Shown here piece by piece: positions 8,179 to 17,733 of a stretch of 64,000 nucleotides of DNA (its first letter is position 1; every line of letters begins with the position of its first letter). The notes beneath the pieces were generated by a model, which made no database searches, had not been told where the DNA came from, and was given only the letters and a program-made list of their open reading frames with translations. The DNA comes from Streptomyces griseoruber (GTDB lineage Bacteria; Actinomycetota; Actinomycetes; Streptomycetales; Streptomycetaceae): positions 62,001 through 126,000 of the forward strand of contig NZ_KQ948782.1 in the NCBI RefSeq assembly GCF_001514205.1. Direction: 5' to 3'. Made by a program: the position numbers and the translations under genes.

Positions 8179-8925
8179 ATGTTTGAGAGCAAGCCGACCC
8201 CCGTGCGGGTCGCCCTGGTCACCGGCGCTTCCGGTGGCATCGGCCGGGCCGTCGCCCAGCGGCTCGCCGCCGACGGGATGGCCGTCGGTGTGCACTACGC
8301 GGGCAACAAGGCCGCGGCGGACGAGACCGTCGCCGCCGTCGAGGCCGCCGGCGGCAGCGCGGTCGCGGTCGGCGGGGACGTCGCCGACGAGGACGCGATG
8401 GCCGCGGCGTTCGACGCGGTGGAGCGCGCCTTCGGCGGGATCGACGTCGTGGTCCACACCGCGGGCGTCATGGTCCTCGGGCCGGTCGCCGCATACGACC
8501 TCGACGCGTTCGACCGCCTGACGCGGACCAATGTGCGCGGCACCTTCGTGGTGGCCCAGCAGGCGGCCCGGCGGGTCCGCGCCGGTGGCGCCGTCGTCAC
8601 CTTCTCCACCTCGGTGACCCGGCTGGCCTTCCCCGGCTATGCCGCCTACGCGGCGAGCAAGGGGGCCGTGGAGGCCATGACGATGGTGCTCGCCCGCGAG
8701 CTGCGGGGCCGGGACATCACGGTGAACGCGGTGGCCCCCGGGCCCACCGCCACCCCGCTCTTCCTGGAGGGCAAGGACGAGGAGGCGATCGCGCGCCTCG
8801 CCGCGCAGCCCCCGCTGGAGCGGCTCGGCACCCCGGAGGACATCGCCACCACCGTGGCCTTCCTCGCCGGCCCGGGCCGCTGGATCAACGGGCAGGTCGT
8901 GTTCGCCAACGGGGGCATCGCCTGA
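8179..8925 (+). CDS. Short-chain dehydrogenase/reductase (SDR)
   Basis: The 248-residue protein is a classical SDR. It has the cofactor loop TGASGGIG near the N-terminus, a VHTAGV segment in place of the usual NNAG, the catalytic Ser in FSTSVT, and YAASK with the catalytic Tyr and Lys. The C-terminal INGQVVFANGG resembles the FabG and glucose-dehydrogenase type. The Ala-Gly after TyrXXHisTyr (VHYAGNKAAADE) suggests NADP(H). The ATG at 8179 lies eight bases after GGGAGG; an ATG at 8173 is too close to that site but cannot be excluded. Expression is probably controlled by the divergent TetR through the two operators. Substrate unknown. Confidence 0.9.
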   Translation: MFESKPTPVRVALVTGASGGIGRAVAQRLAADGMAVGVHYAGNKAAADETVAAVEAAGGSAVAVGGDVADEDAMAAAFDAVERAFGGIDVVVHTAGVMVLGPVAAYDLDAFDRLTRTNVRGTFVVAQQAARRVRAGGAVVTFSTSVTRLAFPGYAAYAASKGAVEAMTMVLARELRGRDITVNAVAPGPTATPLFLEGKDEEAIARLAAQPPLERLGTPEDIATTVAFLAGPGRWINGQVVFANGGIA

Positions 8926-9084
8926 GCGACGGCGGCATCCGCCGGCCGGCCTTTCCGCTGCTGGGAGCCGTTTTTCGTACCGCGAGGCACGACACGCCGA
9001 GGGCTGTCACTCACACGGGTTGTCCTTGCGGCGGATCCGCCGCCCGCCCGCATGCCCTGGACATATGCGGAGCAGCATCCGGCC

Positions 9085-9873
9085 ATGGAGAATCCCGCAT
9101 CCGACAGTCCGCCCGAGGCCACCGCGGCCCGGCGCGGACCCGCGGCCGTCTTCACCGCGGACTTCACCTCCACCAGCCAGTGGGTGGCGGGGCGTTCGTG
9201 GGCGTATCCGAACGGCGGACCGATCAATCCCGACGACAACAAACTGGACTACCTGGTCTCGGATCCCGCCTACTCCCGCTCGGGGACGTTCCGGGCCACC
9301 CGTCGCCGCGACGGGCGGTGGAACGCGGGCCTGCTCACCACGGAGGGGAGCGAGGAGGCCTTTACCGTCCGCACCGGTGACGTGCTCGAGGCACGGGTGA
9401 GACTGCCGTACGAGATGGGGGCCTGGCCCGCGATCTGGACCTGGCGGGACGGCGACCAGGAGATCGACGTCTTCGAGTACCACCCCGACAATCCCGATCT
9501 CCTGGAGCTGACCAACCACGTCCGCGGCGGCAACCTCTACTACCGGGACCCGGCGATCCGCCCCGGCGCCTGGATCGATCTGCGCGTCGAGTTCGGCAGA
9601 CGGTCCGTCGTCTGGTGGGTCAACGGCCGGCAGGTGTTCGTCGACCGGCGGGGCGTGGGCCGCGGCTGGTACGCGTACCTGATCGTCAACCTGTCGGTGT
9701 GCGCGGGCCGCTACCACCCGCCGCCCGATCCCGGGGTCACCGAGATGTCCTACGAGGTGCAGCGCCTCGTGGTCATGCGCCCGCCCTATCTGCTGGAGGA
9801 GGACGACGAGCCCGAGGACGGGGAGGGGATCGAGAGGGCCGGGGAGGTGGAGATCGACGGTGATCCGGTATGA
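9085..9873 (+). CDS. GH16-like beta-glucanase-fold protein without a signal peptide
   Basis: The 262-residue product has a concanavalin-like fold and the GH16 active-site motif QEIDVFEYH (E126, D128, E131), preceded by the aromatic run MGAWPAIWTWRDGD that lines the glucan cleft. Later VVWWVNGRQVF is the usual GH16 strand. The C-terminal 25 residues are very acidic (EEDDEPEDGEG). GH16 enzymes cut beta-1,3, beta-1,4 or galactan chains, normally outside the cell, yet no Sec or Tat signal or lipobox is visible from the ATG at 9085 or from the in-frame ATG at 9052. It may be cytosolic, leave by another route, or be a glucan-binding protein. It is convergent with the roadblock gene 12 bp away. Confidence 0.72.
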   Translation: MENPASDSPPEATAARRGPAAVFTADFTSTSQWVAGRSWAYPNGGPINPDDNKLDYLVSDPAYSRSGTFRATRRRDGRWNAGLLTTEGSEEAFTVRTGDVLEARVRLPYEMGAWPAIWTWRDGDQEIDVFEYHPDNPDLLELTNHVRGGNLYYRDPAIRPGAWIDLRVEFGRRSVVWWVNGRQVFVDRRGVGRGWYAYLIVNLSVCAGRYHPPPDPGVTEMSYEVQRLVVMRPPYLLEEDDEPEDGEGIERAGEVEIDGDPV

Positions 9874-9885
9874 GCCGGGGGGCCG

Positions 9886-10260
9886 CTAGTCCGGGGTGTC
9901 GGAGTCCAGGATGCCGCCGAGCTCCGCCACCAGCGCGGGCATCTCCCGGCGGAACGCGGCCAGGTCCAGGCCCTCGTCCGTCATGACGGCGAGCAGCGCG
10001 CGCTCCCCGACCGCGGTGACGATCACATGCCCGGCGCTGCACTGGGCGCTCATCTCCCGCAGGGTGCCGGTGGAGGCCTGGTCGGCGAGGCGGCGCCCGA
10101 GGGAGAGGGTGGCCGCGGCCACGGCGGCCATGGACTCCGCGTGTGTCTTGCTGACGTCACTGGCGACCACCAGCCCGTCGACGGTCGCGAGCGTGCTTTC
10201 GGTGACACCCATCACCTTGTCCCGCAAGGAGACGAGGATGTCGTTCACGGGGTCGCTCAT
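9886..10260 (-). CDS. Roadblock/LC7-domain protein (MglB-like)
   Basis: The 124-residue protein is a single roadblock/LC7 domain: an N-terminal helix, the strand STLATVDGLVVASDV, a long central helix with SMAAVAAATLSLGRRL, then strands ending in AGHVIVTAVGERALLAVMTDEG. Bacterial roadblock proteins dimerise and often regulate small GTPases, as MglB does for MglA and CvnB within Streptomyces conservons. No GTPase or DUF742 partner lies beside it. It is the last gene of a three-gene unit reading leftwards (11528 to 9886), 66 bp after the DUF4388-like gene. Its partner is probably one of the two other roadblock-like proteins here. Confidence 0.88.
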   Translation of the reverse strand: MSDPVNDILVSLRDKVMGVTESTLATVDGLVVASDVSKTHAESMAAVAAATLSLGRRLADQASTGTLREMSAQCSAGHVIVTAVGERALLAVMTDEGLDLAAFRREMPALVAELGGILDSDTPD

Positions 10261-10326
10261 GTTGTCTTCTTCCTGGTGAGCGGTGCGGGCGGGGACGGGA
10301 CGGGCGCGACGGGGGAACCGGCCGGG

Positions 10327-11181
10327 TCAGGCGCGGTGCTCGGAGGAGTCCGGGGAGGCCGGCTGGGAGCCGGTGCGGCGCGGCAGGCGCCGGGGGAGTC
10401 CGGTCGTCGCGGGGGCGGGCGGCGCGGCGGCGGGGGTACGGGGCGCGGTGCTCGGGCGTCCGGCGGCGCCCGGCGGGGTCGTGTACTCGACGAGCCGCAG
10501 CCCGATCAGATGCCGGAGGTCGAGCAGGACGGCGAACAGACCGCGACCCAGCGAGAACGCGAGGTCGCGGGGTGTCCGGCGTCCGTCGACGGCGGTCAGG
10601 AGGTCCAGGTGACGGGGAGAGAGGCGGGCGGTGGATTCCGGCAGGCCGGCGGAGGGGGTCGGGTGGACACGGTCACGGGCGGACCGCGCGATCGTGCCGG
10701 GCTCCTTCTCCAGCATCCCGAAGCGGCGTGTCGTCTCGGCGACCAGCCGCTCCGGCGGCACCCCGCCCCCGGCGTACAGCACGGGGACGGGATCGCCGAC
10801 CTCCCAGTCCGTCGGCCGGTTGAGGGAGAGCGCGAAGGCCGCGTCGAACAGCGCGCCCAGGCTGACGACCTCCAGCTCCCCCGCGCCGATCAGCCCGGTG
10901 GCGACCAGCTCCTGTGCCAGATGCTCATGGGTGCTGTCCGTGGCGCGTACGGCCGTCCACGCCTCCTCCGTGAGGCGGCCGGACTTGAGCAGGATCGCCT
11001 CGGCCCCGGGTGCGCCCGGAGTCTCCATGGCGACCACCAGGCCGTCGCGGACGTGCAGGGTGCCGCCGGGACTGCCGGTGACGGAGACGGTGCAGGAACG
11101 GCGCTGCGCGTGCAGGCCGGACAGGAGGGAGGGGAGGTTGCGGGGGGCGGGGGACTTCTCGGCGTCGTCGTTCCGGCTCAT
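10327..11181 (-). CDS. DUF4388/PATAN-like regulatory protein in a roadblock cluster
   Basis: The 284-residue protein begins with NLPSLLSGLHAQRRSCTVSV, TLHVRDGLVVAME and later AILLKSGRLTEEAW, the pattern of DUF4388 (PATAN-type) domains. These small beta-rich modules are found in gliding and signalling proteins beside roadblock partners. The C-terminal half has ARLSPRHLDLLTAVDGRRTPRDLAFSLGRGLFAVL, a winged-helix-like segment, and ends in a proline-rich tail. No catalytic residues stand out. The ATG at 11181 overlaps the TGA of the preceding roadblock gene (ATGA), which indicates translational coupling. The frame stays open far upstream, but that part lies opposite other genes and is discarded. 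The domain call is from motif memory and moderately sure. Confidence 0.65.
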   Translation of the reverse strand: MSRNDDAEKSPAPRNLPSLLSGLHAQRRSCTVSVTGSPGGTLHVRDGLVVAMETPGAPGAEAILLKSGRLTEEAWTAVRATDSTHEHLAQELVATGLIGAGELEVVSLGALFDAAFALSLNRPTDWEVGDPVPVLYAGGGVPPERLVAETTRRFGMLEKEPGTIARSARDRVHPTPSAGLPESTARLSPRHLDLLTAVDGRRTPRDLAFSLGRGLFAVLLDLRHLIGLRLVEYTTPPGAAGRPSTAPRTPAAAPPAPATTGLPRRLPRRTGSQPASPDSSEHRA

Positions 11182-11528
11182 GCCAGCAGTGCGTCCGCGT
11201 GCCGGGTGAGGTCCTGCAGTACCCAGGCCAGGTTGGTCCGGTCCCGGTCCACGGTCGCGCACAGCAGGACCGGATCGCGGTCCCGGGCGACGCTCAGGGT
11301 CACATGGTGTGTGCTCGGGGTGGTGACGACGATGCTCTCCAGCTCGTCGGCGCATCCCGCCTGCCGGAGGCCGCCGTCGGCGAGACCGACGAGGTCGTGG
11401 GCGTCCTGGCTCGCGCCCGTTTCCCCCAGCGAGGCGTAGGAGAGGCCCGTCACCGAGTCCACCACAGCGGCGCCGGCGATGCCGGGCGTCTGCAGGACTC
11501 GGGCGAGGGCGGCCTCGAGTAGAGCCAT
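11178..11528 (-). CDS. Roadblock/LC7-like protein, first gene of the leftward cluster
   Basis: The 116-residue protein has the roadblock layout: an N-terminal helix (LLEAALARVLQTPG), the strand IAGAAVVDSVTGLSYASLG, a central helix, then paired strands ELESIVVTTPSTHHVTLSV and DPVLLCATVDR, and a closing helix. It resembles the divergently read protein at 11695-12060 more than the one at 9886-10260; both lack the GLVVASD signature of the latter. The ATG at 11528 was chosen because the upstream in-frame ATG would leave a tail unlike the family. It overlaps the next gene by 4 bp. It probably forms a heterodimer with a neighbouring roadblock protein. Confidence 0.7.
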   Translation of the reverse strand: MALLEAALARVLQTPGIAGAAVVDSVTGLSYASLGETGASQDAHDLVGLADGGLRQAGCADELESIVVTTPSTHHVTLSVARDRDPVLLCATVDRDRTNLAWVLQDLTRHADALLA

Positions 11529-11694
11529 TGGTTGTGCCCCTTCGCTTGCCCTGCCCAGCACAGTACTTTATTTGCCAACTATCGCAAGACTGGCCAAAGA
11601 TGTGCTCGTTCGAAATCAACGCTCCCAGAATTAACACCGGCTGTCGTTGTAAACGATCAACACCGGTTGGTCTGTACGGAAATGAGGCGCCAGC
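11529..11694. promoter_or_regulatory. Divergent promoter region of the roadblock cluster
   Basis: This 166-bp gap between divergent roadblock genes is clearly more A/T-rich than its surroundings. It contains a direct repeat of AACACCGG at 11633-11640 and 11659-11666 with the AT-rich GTTGTAAACGATC between the copies. The repeat is a candidate regulator site for the rightward gene. No canonical -35/-10 pair is evident to me. Confidence 0.4.
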
Positions 11695-12060
11695 GTGACC
11701 ATTGAGAGCACGCTCAAGGAAGCGATGAGCATCGAGGGTGCCCTGGGGGTGGCCCTCGTCGACTACGAGAGCGGGATGTCGCTCGGTGTGCTGGGCGGTG
11801 GGCCCCAGCTGGACCTGGAGCTGGCCGCGGCCGGCAACACCGAGGTCGTACGGGCCAAACAGCGCACGCTGAAGTCGCTCGGCCTGCAGGAGGAGATCGA
11901 GGACATCCTCATCACCCTGGGTACGCAGTACCACTTGATCAGGCCCCTGGCCCGGGCGCGCGGCGGGCTCTTCCTGTACCTCGCGCTGGACCGCGGCCGC
12001 AGCAACCTCGCCCTCGCCCGCCACCGGCTCAAGGCGCTGGAATCCGAACTCGAGGTCTGA
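11695..12060 (+). CDS. Roadblock/LC7-like protein, divergent gene of the cluster
   Basis: The 121-residue protein begins TIESTLKEAMSIEGALGVALVDYESGMSL and continues with an LELAAAGNTEVVRAKQRTLKSL helix, then EDILITLGTQYHLIRPL and GLFLYLALDRGRSNLALARHRL. This is the roadblock alternation of strands and long helices; close relatives occur as short stand-alone genes in actinomycetes. GTG is the start, after GAGG. It is divergent from the leftward cluster and shares its upstream region, so co-regulation is likely. A strong hairpin at 12073-12108 follows. The partner and process are unknown. Confidence 0.7.
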   Translation: MTIESTLKEAMSIEGALGVALVDYESGMSLGVLGGGPQLDLELAAAGNTEVVRAKQRTLKSLGLQEEIEDILITLGTQYHLIRPLARARGGLFLYLALDRGRSNLALARHRLKALESELEV

Positions 12061-12072
12061 ACCCGGTAACGC

Positions 12073-12108
12073 GCGGACCCCGCACCACGGGAGTGGTACG
12101 GGGTCCGC
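12073..12108. terminator. Strong hairpin between roadblock gene and convergent tRNA
   Basis: GCGGACCCCGCACCAC, loop GGGA, GTGGTACGGGGTCCGC form a 16-bp stem with a single C-A mismatch. It starts 12 bp after the roadblock stop and ends five bases from the tRNA 3' end, so it can serve both converging transcripts. Confidence 0.75.
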
Positions 12109-12113
12109 ATCCG

Positions 12114-12183
12114 AGCGCCGGGCAGGCCTTGCACCTGCATTTCCCCGCAGGAAGCGGGGCGTCTTTCCTTGGACCACCAACGC
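12114..12183 (-). tRNA. tRNA-Gly(UCC)-like gene with non-canonical arms
   Basis: Reading leftwards from 12183, a 70-nt cloverleaf folds completely. The acceptor stem GCGTTGG/CCGGCGC has 7 bp with two G-U pairs, then T8 and G9. The D arm GTC/GAC encloses CAAGGAAA, which keeps the GG. The anticodon stem CCCCG/CGGGG holds the loop CTTCCTG, giving anticodon UCC after U33. A 4-nt variable loop follows, then T stem GCAGG/CCTGC with loop TGCAAGG, and discriminator U. CCA is not encoded. Departures from canonical tRNA: only 3 bp in the D stem, T-loop TGCAA instead of TTCRA, U rather than a purine at 37, and the general D-loop sequence. It may be a specialised glycine tRNA used outside the ribosome or a divergent translating tRNA. 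Confidence 0.7.
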
Positions 12184-12478
12184 GTCACCGAGGAACGGGA
12201 GTTCCGCTCTTCAGCTTTGGCCTTAGCTTAGCCCATAGTTGCGGTATCGCTGCACCATGAAACCGGAGTCAAAGTCTCCGATTTGTCACGGACGGCCATC
12301 CATGGTCATCAGCACCGGGCCGAACCGGGGACAATGCGATGATGTCGCCGACACCGGTTTCGCTGCGGGCCGTCAGGTGACGTCACGGCAGCGCCGATCC
12401 GCCCGCCGGATCGGTGCCGTGTCCGAAGCCGTTCCACCGCGTCGGCCCGTCCGACCGTCCACGAAAGCAGAGCCACCC
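12184..12478. other. Gene-free stretch between tRNA and small ORF, with a perfect palindrome
   Basis: No convincing gene lies here. The first 60 bp, AT-rich for this genome (CTTAGCTTAGCCCATAG), probably hold the leftward tRNA promoter. At 12377-12386 GTGACGTCAC is a perfect 10-bp palindrome, a possible regulator site for the rightward genes. An ATG-initiated frame runs through from 12239 into the next gene, but its upstream part has poor codon bias. Confidence 0.4.
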
Positions 12479-12655
12479 GTGTTCTCCGTCTTCGACGACA
12501 CGCCGATCTACCACCGCCTCGTCAGTGAACGCGGCGACATCCCCGCGCAGGTGCGAGGCGAGGCCGAACGCATCAAGCGCGACCTGGACCGCGTCATGGC
12601 CGGCGGGCCCTCACTCAGCCCCGGACTGCCCGCACCGAGGGGCTTCTTCTCCTGA
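12479..12655 (+). CDS. Small conserved actinomycete protein of unknown function
   Basis: The 58-residue product (starting VFSVFDDTPIYHRLVSERG) has one amphipathic helix, IPAQVRGEAERIKRDLDRVM, followed by a glycine- and proline-rich tail ending in GFF. Good third-position bias starts at the GTG and not in the longer frame upstream. From memory, short proteins of this type occur beside a class V aminotransferase in other Streptomyces; I cannot verify this. The following gene begins 15 bp after its stop, so the two are probably co-transcribed. No function can be assigned. Confidence 0.6.
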   Translation: MFSVFDDTPIYHRLVSERGDIPAQVRGEAERIKRDLDRVMAGGPSLSPGLPAPRGFFS

Positions 12656-12669
12656 CGCGCGAGAGCGAA

Positions 12670-13881
12670 GTGATCACCGCGCCCCGTCCGCTGACGCTGC
12701 CCGACGGCCGGCCCGCGACGGCGGGCTGGACCCTCGACCCCGGCCTGCGCCACCTCAACCACGGATCGTTCGGCGCGGTCCCGGGCGTGGCACAGGAACG
12801 GCAGAACACGCTGCGCGCAGAGATGGAGCGGGCACCCGTCGTCTGGTTCCCGACGCTGCCCGCACGGCTCGCGGCGGCCCGCGCAGAGATCGCCGGCCGG
12901 CTGCGCACCGACCCCGAGGACCTGGCGCTCGTCCCCAACGCCAGCGCCGGAGCCAGTGTCGTCTTCGCCGCGCTCGCCGACCGGCCCGGCGGGGACATCG
13001 TGGTCACCGACCACGGCTACGGCGCCGTCACCATGGGCGCCGAACGGCTCGCCCGCCGCTGGGGCGGCCGGGTGCGCACCGCGCGGGTGCCCCTCGCCGC
13101 CGACGCCGACCAGGCGTACCGGGCCGTGCTGGCCGAGGTGGACGACGAGGTCGCACTCATCGTCCTGGACCAGATCACCTCCGCCACCGCCCGGCTGATG
13201 CCCGTCGAGCGCGTCGCCACCGAGGCGGCACGGCGCGGCATCACCCTGCTCGTCGACGGCGCGCACGCCCCCGGCCTCCTCGCCGCGCCCCTCACCGGCC
13301 TGGACTGCGACGCCTGGGTCGGCAACCTGCACAAATGGGGCTGCGCACCGCGCGGTTCGGCCGTGCTCGTCGCCCGCGGCCCCCTGCGGGACGACCTCCA
13401 CCCGCTGATCGACTCCTGGGGCGCGGCCGAGCCCTTCCCCGACCGTTTCGACCACCAGGGCACCCTCGACGCCACCGGCGCCCTGGCCGCGCCCACGGCG
13501 CTGCGGTTCATCGACGACACCTGGGGCTGGGACACGGCCCGCCGCTACATGGACGACCTGGCGGAGTACGGCGCCCGGGTCGTCGCGGCCGCCTTCGCCC
13601 GCTCCGGAACCCCGTCCGAACCGGTCGACGTGGGCATGCCCGTCCCCGGTATGCGCCTGGTCCGCCTGCCCGGCGGCCTGGGAGCGAGCCGGATCGCGGC
13701 CGACGCGCTCCGCGACCGGGCCCCCGCCGAACTGGGCGTCGAGGCAGCGTTCACCAGCTTCGACGGCCTCGGCCACCTCCGGCTGTCCGCCCACGTCTAC
13801 AACACGCCCGAGGACTACGAGCACTTCGCCGAGACCTGCGTACCGGTCGTGGAACGCTGGGCGCGCGAGATGTCCGGCTAG
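12670..13881 (+). CDS. Class V aminotransferase-fold PLP enzyme (isopenicillin-N-epimerase-like)
   Basis: The 403-residue protein is a fold-type I PLP enzyme of class V. Signs are LRHLNHGSFGAVP at the N-terminus (as in isopenicillin N epimerase), the SAGASVVFAAL phosphate-binding region, LLVDGAHAPG with the Asp that pairs with the pyridine nitrogen, and WVGNLHKWGCAPRG with the Schiff-base lysine K222. Relatives include epimerases, cysteine desulfurases and ergothioneine-type lyases; the SUF/Isc active-site cysteine loop is not apparent. It is cytosolic. GTG at 12670 directly follows the small ORF, with a weak site (GAGAGCGAA). The true reaction is not predictable from sequence alone. Confidence 0.85.
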   Translation: MITAPRPLTLPDGRPATAGWTLDPGLRHLNHGSFGAVPGVAQERQNTLRAEMERAPVVWFPTLPARLAAARAEIAGRLRTDPEDLALVPNASAGASVVFAALADRPGGDIVVTDHGYGAVTMGAERLARRWGGRVRTARVPLAADADQAYRAVLAEVDDEVALIVLDQITSATARLMPVERVATEAARRGITLLVDGAHAPGLLAAPLTGLDCDAWVGNLHKWGCAPRGSAVLVARGPLRDDLHPLIDSWGAAEPFPDRFDHQGTLDATGALAAPTALRFIDDTWGWDTARRYMDDLAEYGARVVAAAFARSGTPSEPVDVGMPVPGMRLVRLPGGLGASRIAADALRDRAPAELGVEAAFTSFDGLGHLRLSAHVYNTPEDYEHFAETCVPVVERWAREMSG

Positions 13882-13969
13882 CGCGGCCGGGCGAGGCACC
13901 CACCTTCGTCGTACCGGAAGCGACCATCGGCCGACTGCGCGCGACTCCTCGCCCCGACACCGTGGAGGC

Positions 13970-15118
13970 ATGGAGAAAACCGAAGGGATCAGCCGGGCCC
14001 GCTTCCTGGGCGGGGCCGCGGCGGCCGGCCTGGCCGGCGCACTCGGACCGGCGGGAGCCGCCCGTGCCGCCGAAGGACGCCGCGGACTGCGGCACCGGGG
14101 TGTCGTCTACACGGTGGCGGAGGGCGAGACCCCGGCGACCGCCTGGAACGCCCACCGGATGCGCGCCGACATCCGGGCCGTCCGACGCGACCTGCACGCC
14201 GACACGGTCGACGTCACCGGCGACGGCGTGGAACGCCTCGAGGCCACCGCGTGCGAGGTGGCCGAACACGGACTGCACGTATGGCTCCAGCCCACCCCGG
14301 CGGACATCCCCCCACGCGACATCCTCGAACACCTCGCCGAGACCGGCCGCTTCGCCCGGCGACTGCGCCGCCAGGGGGCGAGCGTCGACCTCAGCGTCGG
14401 CTGCGAGTTCCAGCTGTTCGTGCCCGGCATCGTCCCCGGCGACACCGTCCTGGAACGGGTCCGCACCCTCTTGACCGGCGCCTACGACCCCGTCGTCACC
14501 CAGCGCAGGCTCGACGCCTTCACGGCCCGCGCCGCCCGCACCGCCCGCTCGGTCTTCGACGGCCGCCTCGGCTACGCCGCAGCCCAGGACGACCGTGTCG
14601 ACTGGTCCCTGTTCGACGTGGTCGGCATCGACTACTACTCCGCCCACCCGCGCCCCGCCGACCATGTGCGCGAACTCCGCCGCTACCTGCGTCTGGGCAA
14701 ACCGCTGGCCGTCACCGAGTTCGGCAGCTGCACCTACCGCGGCGCCCCCGAGGCCGGCGGCATGGCCTGGGACGTCATCGACCACGACAAGCGACCGCCG
14801 GAGATCAAGGGCGACCTCGTGCGCAGCGAGCGCACCCAGGCCGACCACCTCGTCTCACTGCTGCGAGTCTTCGAGTCGATGGGCCTGTACGCCGCGATGG
14901 CCTTCGAGTTCGTCACCCCGGACACCCCGCACCGGGCCGGCGATCCCCGCCATGACCTCGACATGGCGAGCTACGCCATCACCCGGACCGTCCAGGACCG
15001 TCCCGGCGACCCCCGCTCCGACTGGCACTGGGAACCGAAGCAGGCCTTCCACGCCCTGGCCCGCCACTACGCGGCCGCCGCCCGCGGCCGCCGGCCCGCT
15101 ACGGACAGTCGTACGTGA
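13970..15118 (+). CDS. Secreted TIM-barrel protein, glycosidase-like, function unknown
   Basis: The 382-residue protein has an export signal with a Tat-like start (SRARFLGGAAAAGLAGALG). The rest reads as a beta/alpha barrel: VVYTVAEGETPATAW, then HVWLQPTP, VDLSVGCEFQLFVPG, FDVVGIDYYSAHP, and KPLAVTEFGSCTYRG, where the Glu is placed like the nucleophile of clan GH-A enzymes. Cys residues at VGCEF and GSCTY could pair. Streptomyces relatives are often labelled abortive infection protein, with no evidence I know of for that role. GGAGG is only one base before the ATG, which is unusually tight. Its 3' end overlaps the convergent membrane-protein gene by 20 bp. Confidence 0.65.
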   Translation: MEKTEGISRARFLGGAAAAGLAGALGPAGAARAAEGRRGLRHRGVVYTVAEGETPATAWNAHRMRADIRAVRRDLHADTVDVTGDGVERLEATACEVAEHGLHVWLQPTPADIPPRDILEHLAETGRFARRLRRQGASVDLSVGCEFQLFVPGIVPGDTVLERVRTLLTGAYDPVVTQRRLDAFTARAARTARSVFDGRLGYAAAQDDRVDWSLFDVVGIDYYSAHPRPADHVRELRRYLRLGKPLAVTEFGSCTYRGAPEAGGMAWDVIDHDKRPPEIKGDLVRSERTQADHLVSLLRVFESMGLYAAMAFEFVTPDTPHRAGDPRHDLDMASYAITRTVQDRPGDPRSDWHWEPKQAFHALARHYAAAARGRRPATDSRT

Positions 15119-15880
15119 AGGCGGCCCGCGCCGTCCTGCCGTCCGGGGACAGCACCCGCAGCTCCGCCGTGGCCGCGTAGTGGCCCTGCCCCTGGAAGGT
15201 CCACAGCAGATGCACCCGCACCTCACGGTGCCCCTCGGCGACCGTGGCGTGCAGGACGTCGGACTCGGTGCCGTCGTTGCGGACCCAGCGGTAGGACAGC
15301 CGACCCGCGTGGCCGTCGGTGCGCACGACACCGACGACGTCCGCCGTCGCGTCGCAGCCGGTGCTGCCTCGGGCGGCCGCCGCCGAGACGCCCCTCACCG
15401 CGAGGCCGGGCGTCTCGAACTGCCGCCACAGCAGGAACAGCACGGCGGCGACCAGGACCAGCGCGGGCAACGCGTGCCGGCGCAGACGGCGGTGCCGACG
15501 GGCCGGGGGCGCGGCCGGCACGGTCACCGTGTGCACCCCGTACGCCGACCCCGCGGTCGCTCCCTGCCGGGCGGTGACGCCCGGTCCGAAGCGCAGCACG
15601 GTCCCGTCGACCCGCCCACGCGGAACGACATCGCCGGCGTCGGACGGGTCTCCCGCCACCGCCGTGCGCTCGTCGGATCCGGGGTCCATCACCGCCGTGC
15701 CGTGCTCGGACCGGTGGTCCATCACCGCCGTGCCGTCCGCGGCCCCGGGGTTCATCACCGCCGTGCCGTCGTCGGACCGCGCACGCACCACGGTGGTGCC
15801 GTCGTCGCCGCGTTCGACCCAGAAGCTGTCCAGTGCGGTGGCGCTGTAGTCGTCCCGGTCGTAGTCCTCGTGAGGGGTGG

Positions 15881-15884
<4 letters not shown>
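15099..15884 (-). CDS. Single-pass membrane protein paired with the Ser/Thr kinase
   Basis: The 261-residue protein has a cytoplasmic half with short repeats (DGTAVM, DGTAVMD, HGTAVMD, ERTAV), each after a Ser/Asp-rich stretch that could be phosphorylated. A basic stop-transfer patch (ARRHRRLRRH) and one membrane helix (ALPALVLVAAVLFLLW) come next, then an extracytoplasmic beta domain of about 90 residues with two Cys (GCDAT, TYDCP). That domain has RLSYRWVRNDGTES and LLWTFQGQGHYAA, which parallels the end of the neighbouring kinase (LAWFTG, DGTESYRR, HTFQGTGCYWT). The ATG overlaps the kinase TGA (ATGA), so the two are translationally coupled. It is a plausible kinase substrate or co-receptor. 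Confidence 0.75.
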
Positions 15885-17533
<1,649 letters not shown>

Positions 17534-17733
17534 CGCCACCCCCTTTCCACGGCGCGCCCGCGCCTTTCCGGCCCCGGGAACCGTCGGGCCACGGCTGCTG
17601 AGACACGTTTTCGGCCACCACGGTTGCACTCCCCGCCGTCGATCGCGAGGGGGCCGAACAACATCGCACCCGTGTGCGATAGTTGGGCGCCATGTTCTCC
17701 ACGGCGCCCGATCGTCCGTATCGGACGAGACAC

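Noticed and set aside
11182..12180. Upstream extension of the DUF4388-like gene to give 617 residues
   Set aside because: The extension crosses the opposite roadblock gene, the divergent promoter and part of the tRNA; ATG 11181 with ATGA coupling is the sound start.
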